From positions 2,108,001 through 2,172,000 of the forward strand of contig OZ243042.1 in assembly GCA_965212085.1 (NCBI GenBank): 64,000 bases of DNA. Direction: 5' to 3'. The notes under the pieces are model-generated. The model was not told the origin of the DNA, did not search any database, and saw only the letters and a program-made list of their open reading frames with translations. Positions 43,042 through 50,531 of this stretch are shown here, one piece after another; within the stretch, counting starts at the first letter, position 1, and each line of letters opens with the position of its first letter. A program made the translations under genes and the position numbers. This stretch comes from JAHRAW01 sp965212085. GTDB taxonomy: Bacteria; Pseudomonadota; Gammaproteobacteria; Arenicellales; Poriferihabitantaceae.

Positions 43042-43535
43042 TGCGCGTCTCCGCCGCCGCCGCCGCCGCCGCCGTAACGGTTGGGGTTGGGGTTGGGGTT
43101 GGAGTTGGAGTTGCGGTTGGCGGCCTTGAGCGCGTCGCTGACTTCCGGGGGCATGTAGGTCTCGTCGTGCTTGGCGAGCACCTGTTGGGCCACGAATACT
43201 TCGCCGCGCATGACGCCCTGCGCGACGATGCCCTGACCCTCGCGGAACAGGTCCGGGAGGATGCCGGTGTAGGCGACCCGCACGGTGCTGCGGGTGTCGG
43301 TCAGCGCGAACTGCACCGAGAGGTCGGCGTCGCTGCGCCGGACGCTGTTTTGCACCACCATGCCGCCGATCCGGAAGGTGCCGCCGATGGGCGCTTCGCC
43401 GGCGCGCACTTGGGTGGGGCTGAAAAACAGGTTGATGTTTTTTTCAAGGGCGGTGAGCGCCAGCCCAACGGCGCCGCCGACTGCGGCCACCAGCAGGAGG
43501 ATCAGTATCAGGCGTTGTCGGCGTTGGGGTTTCAT
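43038..43535 (-). CDS. ccmE: Haem chaperone CcmE
   Basis: A 165-residue membrane-anchored OB-fold protein that covalently carries haem through His123 in LAKHDETYMPPE. The N-terminal anchor is LILILLLVAAVGGAVGLAL. The C-terminal tail after DALKAANR is (NS)n(NP)n followed by eight Gly, encoded by GGTTGG-type and GCC triplet repeats at about 43055-43115. The ATG at 43535 is supported by an N-terminus (MKPQRRQRL) typical of the family; the longer frame is rejected. Confidence 0.95.
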   Translation of the reverse strand: MKPQRRQRLILILLLVAAVGGAVGLALTALEKNINLFFSPTQVRAGEAPIGGTFRIGGMVVQNSVRRSDADLSVQFALTDTRSTVRVAYTGILPDLFREGQGIVAQGVMRGEVFVAQQVLAKHDETYMPPEVSDALKAANRNSNSNPNPNPNRYGGGGGGGGDAQ

Positions 43536-43543
43536 GGTTGCGG

Positions 43544-43738
43544 TTATGGTTGCGGATCGTGCCGGGCTGGTTCGGGAGGCAGTTCCGCGGCCAGTTCCGC
43601 GAGCAGTTTTTTTCTTTTCACCAGCGGCGAAAAATAATGCCAGGCCAGCACCACGGCCACCACGCCGTAGCTGCACCACACGTAAAACCCGTACCCGCCC
43701 ATCCGTAAAAACTCAGAAAACTCGGAAAATTCAGCCAC
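43544..43738 (-). CDS. ccmD: Haem exporter protein CcmD
   Basis: A 64-residue single-pass protein. FLRMGGYGFYVWCSYGVVAVVLAWHYF is the standard CcmD signature, followed by a basic cytoplasmic tail (KRKKLLAELAAEL). It bridges CcmABC and CcmE for release of haem-loaded CcmE. The GTG start at 43738 overlaps the ccmC stop by 8 bp; the frame extends upstream to 43789 but that part lies in ccmC. Confidence 0.88.
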   Translation of the reverse strand: MAEFSEFSEFLRMGGYGFYVWCSYGVVAVVLAWHYFSPLVKRKKLLAELAAELPPEPARHDPQP

Positions 43739-44600
43739 GAACCACCGCCTCCACCCACCTTGTGCGCCGTTCCCGCTCCAGCAACTCAAGGCGCGCCCGG
43801 CCCAGCATCGCCGCGAAAAAATACGCCTTGAAAGCCGCGAACATGATCAGCAGCGGAATCAGCATTTGGATATCCATGCTCGGCCGCCCCAGTTTGGTGA
43901 CGCTCGCGCCCTGGTGCAGGGTGTTCCACCATTCCACCGAATAGTGAATGATGGGCAGGTTCACGAGTCCCACCAGCGCCAGCACCGCCGCCGCGCGGGA
44001 CGCCGAGCGCCGGTCCTCAAGGGCGTTGGAGAGGGCGATGTAGCCCAGGAACAAAAACAACAGCACCAACTCCGAGGTCAGGCGCGCGTCCCACACCCAG
44101 TAAGCGCCCCAGGTCGGTTTGCCCCACAACGACCCGGTCACCAGCGCGCACACCGTGAAAGCCGCCCCCAGCGGCGCGCACGCACGGGCCACGGCATCGC
44201 CCAGTTTCAAGTGCCAGATGAGCCCGGTGGCCGCCGCCGCCGCCATCATCGCGTACACGAACAGGGACATCCACGCCGCCGGCGCGTGGACATAGAGGAT
44301 TCGGTAGCTGTCGCCCATTTGATAGTCCGGCGGGGCCAGCGCCAGGCCGCCATAGAGGCCGGCGGCGAACAACAACAGCGCCAACCCGCCGAACCATTTC
44401 GACCAGCGCGTTGCGAACTGGTAAAAACCGGCCGGCGAGCCGAGCCGGTGAAACCATAGCCAGCCGCCGCCGCCGGATGGCGTGGGCGTGGGCGCGGAGT
44501 GCGGCGGATCAAGTTGTCCGGGAGCGGAATTTGGCGGCGGGGGCATTATGGGCATTATGATGATGGGGGGGCCGTGTTCGGGGCGTACACAAACGGGCAT
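43731..44600 (-). CDS. ccmC: Haem-handling protein CcmC
   Basis: Membrane protein that loads haem onto CcmE. It has six membrane segments and the WWD-type signature SLWGKPTWGAYWVWDARLTSELVLLFLFLG. The core starts at about residue 46 (WLWFHRLGSPAGFYQFA); the ~45 residues before it are Pro/Gly-rich, repeat-derived and not seen in the family. Three ATG codons (44600, 44555, 44546) are possible and none has a clear ribosome site, so the N-terminus is uncertain. Confidence 0.92.
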   Translation of the reverse strand: MPVCVRPEHGPPIIIMPIMPPPPNSAPGQLDPPHSAPTPTPSGGGGWLWFHRLGSPAGFYQFATRWSKWFGGLALLLFAAGLYGGLALAPPDYQMGDSYRILYVHAPAAWMSLFVYAMMAAAAATGLIWHLKLGDAVARACAPLGAAFTVCALVTGSLWGKPTWGAYWVWDARLTSELVLLFLFLGYIALSNALEDRRSASRAAAVLALVGLVNLPIIHYSVEWWNTLHQGASVTKLGRPSMDIQMLIPLLIMFAAFKAYFFAAMLGRARLELLERERRTRWVEAVVRG

Positions 44601-44633
44601 TTTACTTTAATTCGGGCGTTGTTTTCGGAACCA

Positions 44634-45320
44634 TCAGTTCACCCCCGCCCGCAACGCCGCAACGATGGCAAGGGGCGCCAGCGCCAGCGCCAGCAGCAAT
44701 ATCGCGCCCAGCAGCAGCAACTGCCCGGCGGGGTCAACGCCGAGGGTCGTGGCGCGCACCGCCCCGGCACCGAAGATGAGGATCGGGATGTACAGGGGCA
44801 GGACCAGCAGCCCCGACAACGCCCCGCTGCGGCGCGCCGCCACGGTCAGGGCGGCGCCGATAGCGCCCACCAAACTCATGGCCGGGGTGCCGAGCAGCAG
44901 GCTCCACAGCAGTTCCGGCAGGGCGTGCCGGGGCAGGTGCAGCATTTCCGCGAGCAGCGGCGAGACGATGATCAGCGGCATCCCGGTGACCAGCCAGTGC
45001 GCCAGCACCTTGGCGGACACCAGCAGCGTTGCCGGATGCGGGCTCAGGAGCAGTTGTTCGAGGGATCCGTCTTGGTAATCGCCGGTGAAAACGCCGGGCA
45101 GGGCCAGCAGGGTGGCGAGCAACGCCGCCACCCACAGAACCGCCGGCGCGATTTGCGCGAGAAAAGCCGGGTCGGGACTCAGCGCCAGCGGAAACAATGA
45201 CACGGTGATCACAAAAAACAACAATGGATGCAACCATTCGCCGCGCCGCCGGCAGGCGATGGCGAGGTCCCGGCGCAACAGCGCGGCAAAGGCGGTGGTC
45301 GTGGCCGTGGTCGTGGTCAT
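44634..45320 (-). CDS. ccmB: Haem exporter permease CcmB
   Basis: A 228-residue six-helix membrane subunit of the CcmAB ABC complex. Conserved regions are LLRRDLAIACRRRGEWLHPLLFF, FTGDYQDGSLEQLLLSP and LLWSLLLGTPAMSLVGAIGAALTV. The N-terminus is an unusual Thr-rich MTTTTATTTAF from a repeat (GTGGTCGTGGCC units, about 45295-45318). It lies 13 bp after ccmA. Confidence 0.94.
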   Translation of the reverse strand: MTTTTATTTAFAALLRRDLAIACRRRGEWLHPLLFFVITVSLFPLALSPDPAFLAQIAPAVLWVAALLATLLALPGVFTGDYQDGSLEQLLLSPHPATLLVSAKVLAHWLVTGMPLIIVSPLLAEMLHLPRHALPELLWSLLLGTPAMSLVGAIGAALTVAARRSGALSGLLVLPLYIPILIFGAGAVRATTLGVDPAGQLLLLGAILLLALALAPLAIVAALRAGVN

Positions 45321-45333
45321 GGTCTTGGTGCGC

Positions 45334-46008
45334 TCATCGAAACTGTGCCAGGTTGATTTGTTCGGGTTGTCCCTGTACCCCGCGCGGCGTCAGTTCCCGG
45401 TGGCTGGTGAAAACCACCATACCGCCGGCTGCGACCTGGTCGCCGAGCATTTGCGCCAGCAGCCCCAGCGCGGTTTGATCCAGCGCGGTGGCCGGTTCGT
45501 CGAGGATCCAGATACCGCCGGGGCGCAGCAGGATGCCGGCGAGGGCCACGCGCCGGCGCTGGCCGGCGGAGAGAATGCCGCAAGGCAGGTTGATGCAGTC
45601 ATCCAGCCCAAGTTGATGCAGCGCATCGCGGGCCGAGGCCGGGGCGGTGTCGCGGCCACTCAGCGCGCGCGCGGCGTTGAGGTTTTCCAGCGGCGTCAGT
45701 TCGCGGTTGAGGGCGGTGCGGTGTCCGAGGTAGGCGAGGTCGCGGTAATAGTCCGGGCGGGTTTGCAGGATCGGCGCGCCGTTCCAGCGCACTTGGCCGG
45801 ATTCGGGCAGGCTCAAGCCGCACAACAGCCTGAGCAGCGAGGTCTTGCCGGCGCCGTTCTCCCCGCGGACGTGTAGCATCGCCCCGGCGTCAAGTCTAAA
45901 ATGCAGGTCGTGGAAAAGGGCGCGGCGACCGCGCACACATTCCAGGCCGGCGGCTTCGAGGGTGGCGGCGGCGATGTTTCTGGTGCTGGTTTGGGAGGCG
46001 CTGAGCAA
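45334..46008 (-). CDS. ccmA: Haem exporter ATPase CcmA
   Basis: A 224-residue ABC ATPase and first gene of the ccm operon. Walker A is GENGAGKTS, the signature LSAGQRRRVALA, Walker B WILDEPATALD, with the switch His in FTSHRE. ATP hydrolysis drives release of holo-CcmE from CcmC and CcmD. It is divergent from dinB across 117 bp that must hold both promoters; no clear boxes are visible there. Confidence 0.95.
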   Translation of the reverse strand: MLSASQTSTRNIAAATLEAAGLECVRGRRALFHDLHFRLDAGAMLHVRGENGAGKTSLLRLLCGLSLPESGQVRWNGAPILQTRPDYYRDLAYLGHRTALNRELTPLENLNAARALSGRDTAPASARDALHQLGLDDCINLPCGILSAGQRRRVALAGILLRPGGIWILDEPATALDQTALGLLAQMLGDQVAAGGMVVFTSHRELTPRGVQGQPEQINLAQFR

Positions 46009-46125
46009 TGGACCCGATCACCCGAAAGCGACCCGAAAATGGCAAAGTGTATGGTTTTCATTCCCCGGACTCAACCCATTACCCCCATTACCTCAGGAAC
46101 GATTGCCCCAAGGAGCGCCTGAACG

Positions 46126-47280
46126 TTGATTTTGCACGTGGACATGGATGCGTTTTACGCCTCGGTGGAAGAGCGCGAACAGCCCGGTCTGCGGGGCCGG
46201 CCGCTGGTGGTGGGCGGGCGGCCCGAAGCGCGGGGCGTGGTGTCCGCCGCCAACTATGCGGCGCGCAAGTTCGGGGTGCACAGCGCCATGCCGAGCGCCA
46301 CCGCGCTCAGGTTATGCCCGCAACTGTTGATCATCCCGCCGCGCGGCGGGTTGTACGCCGAAGTATCCGCGCAAATCCGCGCCGTTTTTGAGCGCTATAC
46401 GCCCATCGTTGAACCCCTGTCGCTGGATGAAGCGTTCCTCGACCCGGCGGGCAGTGAGCGTCTGCACGGCGACGCCGAACAAATCGGCCACTCCATCAAG
46501 GCGGCTATTCGCGCCGAACTCGGGTTGGTGGCGTCGGTGGGCGTGGCCCCCAACAAGTTCCTGGCAAAACTGGCGAGCGGCGCCGACAAGCCAGACGGCT
46601 TCACGGTCATTCATCCCGGCCGCGCCCAGGCGTTTCTCGATGACCTGCCGGTGGAGCGAATCTGGGGCGTGGGCAAGGCCGCCAAAGCCCGCCTCAACCA
46701 CGCCGGCATCCGCACCGTGCGGCAGCTGCGGCAGTCGTCTCCGGCCTGGCTCAAAGCCGAGTTCGGCCAAAACGGCGAACGCCTGTGGCACCTGGCCCAC
46801 GGCCGGGATGAACGCACGGTAACCCCAGACGGCGAAGTCAAATCCATTTCCCAGGAAACCACTTTCGCCAGCGACATAACCGCCATTGAAGTTCTGCAGG
46901 CCACCGCCCTCGACCTCACCGAAGGCGTCTGCTACCGGCTGCGCCGGGCCGGCCTCAACGGCAAAACCGTGACCCTCAAAATTCGCTTCGAGGATTTTTC
47001 CACCATCACCCGCGCACGAAGTCTTGGGGAGCCGAGCAACGCCACCGATGAGGTTTGGCATCTCGTTGATGCGTTGTTGCGCCAGGAGTTGGGGCGCGGG
47101 AAATTTTCGGTGCGCTTGATCGGCGTAGGGGTAACCAACTTCGCCTCGGTTGAGGGCGCTCAGGTTGATTTGTTCAAGGCCGATGGCGGCGCAAAACAAA
47201 AAGTGCTGGATGAACTTACCGATGAGATCAGGGGGCGTTATGGGAAAACCACCATTCGGAGGGGGAAGGCGATTCGGTAA
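46126..47280 (+). CDS. dinB: DNA polymerase IV
   Basis: A Y-family translesion polymerase of 384 residues. Catalytic acidic residues are visible at Asp6/Asp8 (ILHVDMDAFYASVEE) and Asp101/Glu102 (SLDEAFLD), with the SVGVAPNKFLAKLASGADKP palm segment and IWGVGKAAKARL. The C-terminal little finger is present but no beta-clamp motif is obvious beyond QVDLF. The start appears to be TTG 46126 (TTG-ATT-TTG-CAC), since no ATG precedes the catalytic Asp. A long repeat array follows the stop directly. Confidence 0.93.
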   Translation: MILHVDMDAFYASVEEREQPGLRGRPLVVGGRPEARGVVSAANYAARKFGVHSAMPSATALRLCPQLLIIPPRGGLYAEVSAQIRAVFERYTPIVEPLSLDEAFLDPAGSERLHGDAEQIGHSIKAAIRAELGLVASVGVAPNKFLAKLASGADKPDGFTVIHPGRAQAFLDDLPVERIWGVGKAAKARLNHAGIRTVRQLRQSSPAWLKAEFGQNGERLWHLAHGRDERTVTPDGEVKSISQETTFASDITAIEVLQATALDLTEGVCYRLRRAGLNGKTVTLKIRFEDFSTITRARSLGEPSNATDEVWHLVDALLRQELGRGKFSVRLIGVGVTNFASVEGAQVDLFKADGGAKQKVLDELTDEIRGRYGKTTIRRGKAIR

Positions 47281-47329
47281 TGTCAGTGGCGCGAGGGCGC
47301 GGGGCGGGGGGCGCGAGGGCGCGGGGCGG

Positions 47330-47791
47330 GTTGCGCGTGACGCGCATGCGGGTATCCGGGGCGGCGGTTGCGCGTGACGCGCATGTGGGGGGGAGCCCCC
47401 CCACGCCCCCCTGTGCGGCGCGGGAAAACATCCTGTTTTCAGCGCCGCTGCGCACATCCCTGTGCGCGATGGCCGGCTGGCGCCGGGTCGAAAAAGCGGA
47501 TGCCCGATACGATGAAAAATATAGTCGCTACGCTCCTTATTTTTCTATCGTTCGGGTATGACACCGAGGGCGGGGCGCGAGGCGCGGGGTTGCGCGTGAC
47601 GCGCATGTGGGGGGGAGAGCCCCCCACGCCCCCCTGTGCGGCGCGGGAAAACTCCTGTTTTCAGCGCCGCTGCGCACATCCCTGTGCGCGATGGCCGGCT
47701 GGCGCCGGGCCGAAAAAGCGGATCCGATACGATGAAAAATATGGTCGCTACGCTCCCTATTTTTCTATCGTTCGGGTATGACACCGAGGGC
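47330..47791 (-). repeat. Two tandem copies of repeat module C
   Basis: Copies at about 47366-47571 and 47589-47791, each running from GTTGCGCGTGACGCGCAT through GGGGGGGAG(AG)CCCCCC, CCTGTTTTCAGCGCCGCTGC and CGATACGATGAAAAATAT to CGTTCGGGTATGACACCGAG. The first has a spare GCGCGTGACGCGC unit (from 47333). The several overlapping ORFs here are repeat translations, not genes. Confidence 0.88.
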
Positions 47792-48107
47792 GTAAGGCAG
47801 GGCAAAGGAAGCGCAAAAAAAACGACCAAGCCTCATCGTTTCCCTTGCCCGTCTTTACACCTCTGCGGCCGTCCAACCGGCGGCGTAGCCGCTGACTTCG
47901 GCGTGCGCAGGACGCGCACGGCGGCGCTGAAAACAGGATGTTTTCCCGCGCCGCAAGGGGGGTCTGCGGGGGGTCTCCCCCCGCAAACACGCGTCACGCG
48001 CAACCCCACCCCCGCGCTCTGCGCCCCGCGCCCCCGCAAACACGCGTCACGCGCAACCCCACCCCCGCGCTCTGCGCCCCGCGCCCCCGCAAACACGCGT
48101 CACGCGC
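47792..48107 (-). repeat. Repeat module D followed by a 53-bp tandem repeat
   Basis: Module D (47792-48003), near-identical to 10041-10255. Its end (CCGCAAACACGCGTCACGCG) starts a 53-bp tandem repeat with units at 47981, 48034 and 48087; the third is cut by panC. The panC stop codon lies inside the last GCGTCACGCG palindrome. The whole gap 47281-48099 is repeat sequence. Confidence 0.87.
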
Positions 48108-48987
48108 CACCAAGACCAAGCGTATCAATCAACCGCACGTCACCCACATATACCGCCACCAACGCCCTCGCTTGCTTCAAATCGCCACGCGGTGCATCTT
48201 CGCTCCAGTTTTCGGGGTCGCGGATCGCGGCGTATTCAACGCGCAGGCGTTCGTCATTCAACTCGCGCTCCATAACCAACTCCAGTTCGCCGGCGTTGCG
48301 AACGCCATCCCGCCACGCTTCCCCGGCGGCCAGCAACGCCTGATAGATTTTTGCCGCGACCGCCTGTTGTTCCCGGTTCAGGCGCCGGTTGCGGGACGAC
48401 ATCGCCAGCCCGGACGGCTCGCGCACGGTCGGGCAGACGATGACGTTAATGACGTTAATGGCCTTGGTTTCGTCCAGCCGTTGCGCGAGGTCGCGGATCA
48501 CCAGGGTTTGCTGAAAATCTTTTTCACCGAAGTAGGCGTTGCAGGGGCCGACCGTGGCGAACAGGCGTTCGACGATGGCGCACACGCCTTGCAGGTGTCC
48601 CGGCCGAAACGCGCCTTCCAGTCCGCGCGCGGCGGGGCTGGCGCCGCCGGGTTGGATGGCGTTAGCACCGGTGCCGGCTGCTTCGGGGAAAAACCCGGCC
48701 AGGGTTCCGCCATAGACCATGTCGCAGCCGGCGCCCTCCAGCAGGGCGGCGTCGCGCCGCCGGTCTTGTGGGTATTTTTCCAGGTCGTCGGGGTTGTTGA
48801 ACTGCAAGGGGTTGACGAAGATGCTGGCGCAGGTGGCGTGGTTTTCCCGCACCGACCGCTCCACCAAAGACAGGTGGCCGCGGTGCAGGGCGCCCATGGT
48901 GGGGACGTAGCCGATGGTGCGGTGGCGGGCGCGTTGCTCGGCGCACCAGCGCGATGCGGATTGCGGGTCGGGCAGCGATTGAATCAT
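48100..48987 (-). CDS. panC: Pantothenate synthetase
   Basis: Joins pantoate and beta-alanine using ATP in coenzyme A synthesis. The 295-residue protein has the nucleotide-binding PTMGALHRGHLSLVE, FVNPLQFNNPDDLEKYP, YFGEKDFQQTLVIRDL and the KMSKS-like AMSSRNRRL. A short repeat-like insertion (INVINVIV) and a GGASPAA loop extend it slightly. The C-terminal residues GLGGA and the stop codon are read from repeat module D. panB is not adjacent. Confidence 0.94.
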   Translation of the reverse strand: MIQSLPDPQSASRWCAEQRARHRTIGYVPTMGALHRGHLSLVERSVRENHATCASIFVNPLQFNNPDDLEKYPQDRRRDAALLEGAGCDMVYGGTLAGFFPEAAGTGANAIQPGGASPAARGLEGAFRPGHLQGVCAIVERLFATVGPCNAYFGEKDFQQTLVIRDLAQRLDETKAINVINVIVCPTVREPSGLAMSSRNRRLNREQQAVAAKIYQALLAAGEAWRDGVRNAGELELVMERELNDERLRVEYAAIRDPENWSEDAPRGDLKQARALVAVYVGDVRLIDTLGLGGA

Positions 48988-49028
48988 TGCGGCAAAGGCT
49001 TCAGCCTGGGCGTGGGGGAGGGAGCCGC

Positions 49029-49715
49029 TCAGGCATCATCCGGCGGTTCAGGTTCCCGTTCCAGCCACCGCTGAATTTCATCGGGATGATCCACCACCGC
49101 GTCCGCCCCCCACGCGCGCGGATCATCCCCCGGCAAGATATACCCGTAGGCGGCGGCCACGGTGCGCATCCCGGCTCGGCGTCCGGCTTCGACGTCCCGT
49201 GCGTCGTCGCCGACGTACACCGCCCGCGCCGTGGTGGTGCCGGTTAGCTCGCAGGCGTGCAGCAGCTGGTCGGGCCACGGTTTTCGTTTTTCCAGCGTGT
49301 CGCCGCTCACCACGCAAGCCATGCGCGGCAGCAACGCCAGGTCACGCAACAACGGTTCAGCCAAAAACCCCGGCTTGTTGGTGACGACCCCGAAGCGGCG
49401 GTCGCTGCCTTCGATGTGTCCCAGCAACGATTCCATGCCGGGGAACAAGCGGGTGTGGGTGCTCAGGTTTTGCCGGTACACCTCAAGCAACTCGTCGTAA
49501 AACCGCTCGGCCTGTTCGCCGTGGCCGTCGCTGTTGAACCCCAGGCGGATCAACGCCATGCCGCCCTTGGAGACGTGGGGCCGCACCACCTTCGCCGCCA
49601 GCGGTTCGCGGTCGTGGCGGCCGAGAACGACGTTGAGAGCGTTGGTGAAATCGTGGGCGGTGTCCAGCAGGGTTCCGTCAAGGTCGAACAGGACGGTGTC
49701 AATGGCGTCTTTCAC
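49029..49715 (-). CDS. gph: HAD phosphatase (phosphoglycolate phosphatase / MupP type)
   Basis: A 228-residue HAD hydrolase with nucleophile Asp in VLFDLDGTLLDTAHDF, GVVTNKPG (motif II region), Lys in EKRKPWPDQLLHA and VYVGDDARDVEAG. It lies 13 bp after ubiG. In Pseudomonas the phosphatase in this place is MupP, the MurNAc 6-phosphate phosphatase of cell wall recycling, so that role is as likely as phosphoglycolate removal. Motifs alone do not distinguish them. Confidence 0.85.
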   Translation of the reverse strand: MKDAIDTVLFDLDGTLLDTAHDFTNALNVVLGRHDREPLAAKVVRPHVSKGGMALIRLGFNSDGHGEQAERFYDELLEVYRQNLSTHTRLFPGMESLLGHIEGSDRRFGVVTNKPGFLAEPLLRDLALLPRMACVVSGDTLEKRKPWPDQLLHACELTGTTTARAVYVGDDARDVEAGRRAGMRTVAAAYGYILPGDDPRAWGADAVVDHPDEIQRWLEREPEPPDDA

Positions 49716-49728
49716 GTCAGGCCCACGC

Positions 49729-50430
49729 TCAGGTCCGGGTGCCGTACACGAGGTAGTTGACGTCCACCCCCGGCCCCAGAGAATAGGCGCGGCTGACCGG
49801 GTTGTAGTGCAGGCCGGTCATTTCCGCGATGCCCAAACCGGCTTGCTCGCACCAGCCGCACAACTCCCGTGGCCGGATCAGTTTTTCGTATTGATGGGTG
49901 CCCCTGGGCAGCAGGTTGAGCACGTACTCGGCGCCGACGATGGCCAGCAGGAAGGATTTCGGGTTGCGGTTGATGGTGGAAAAATACACCGCGCCGCCGG
50001 GCTTGACCAGAGCCGCGCAAGCCGCCACCACGCTCGCCGGGTCGGGGACGTGCTCAAGCAGTTCCAGGCAGCAGACGATGTCCCACTGCGCCGCCTGTTC
50101 CGCGGCCAACGCCTCGGCGGTGATTTGCCGGTACTCCACGGCAACGCCGCTTTCCAGCGCATGCAACCGCGCCACCTCCAGCGGCGCCTCGCCCATATCA
50201 ATACCGGTCACCTCGGCCCCCCGCAACGCCATAGCCTCCGCCAGAATACCGCCGCCGCAGCCCACATCCAGCGCCTTCTTCCCGTCCAGCGGCGAATGCC
50301 GGTCAATAAAATCCAACCGCAACGGATTAATCTGATGCAGCGGCTTGAACTCGCTCTCCGGATCCCACCAGCGCGACGCCAGTTGGGCGAATTTGTGAAT
50401 TTCCGCCGGGTCTACGTTGTCATCAGTCAT
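49729..50430 (-). CDS. ubiG: Ubiquinone biosynthesis O-methyltransferase
   Basis: A 233-residue SAM-dependent enzyme carrying out both O-methylations of ubiquinone synthesis. Diagnostic parts are VDPAEIHKFAQLASRWWDPESEFKPLHQINPLRLDFI (in two stretches), the SAM motif ALDVGCGGGILAEAMA, LELLEHVPDP and FFSTINRNPKSFLLAI-like (here YFSTINRNPKSFLLAI). ATG 50430 matches the family N-terminus; a TTG at 50454 is possible. Upstream on the same strand the usual neighbour mtaD is displaced 7.8 kb away by the restriction operon. Confidence 0.95.
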   Translation of the reverse strand: MTDDNVDPAEIHKFAQLASRWWDPESEFKPLHQINPLRLDFIDRHSPLDGKKALDVGCGGGILAEAMALRGAEVTGIDMGEAPLEVARLHALESGVAVEYRQITAEALAAEQAAQWDIVCCLELLEHVPDPASVVAACAALVKPGGAVYFSTINRNPKSFLLAIVGAEYVLNLLPRGTHQYEKLIRPRELCGWCEQAGLGIAEMTGLHYNPVSRAYSLGPGVDVNYLVYGTRT

Positions 50431-50531
50431 CAGGTCGGTGCTTTTGTTCGTCAATCATCCGAATAGTGCCATCTTCCGGTATTTCCCCCGGTTACGCAGA
50501 GTTTACCTTCAAATTGTCGTAAAATCCCCCA

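Noticed and set aside
41308..43077. Long plus-strand open frame (589 codons) opposite ccmF
   Set aside because: It is the antisense of a well-supported gene in GC-rich DNA; the protein is low-complexity (Gln/Arg/His-rich) with no recognisable family.
47280..47781. Several overlapping short frames after dinB, some nearly identical to each other
   Set aside because: They are translations of repeat module C and recur wherever the module occurs, in unrelated contexts.
47981..48107. Regular 53-bp spacing that could suggest a CRISPR array
   Set aside because: The whole unit is repeated with no unique spacers and it is part of module D; no cas gene is present in the window.
50455..50531. Attachment site or inverted repeat at the border of the restriction cassette
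   Set aside because: I compared the two borders by eye and saw no shared direct or inverted repeat and no integrase gene.
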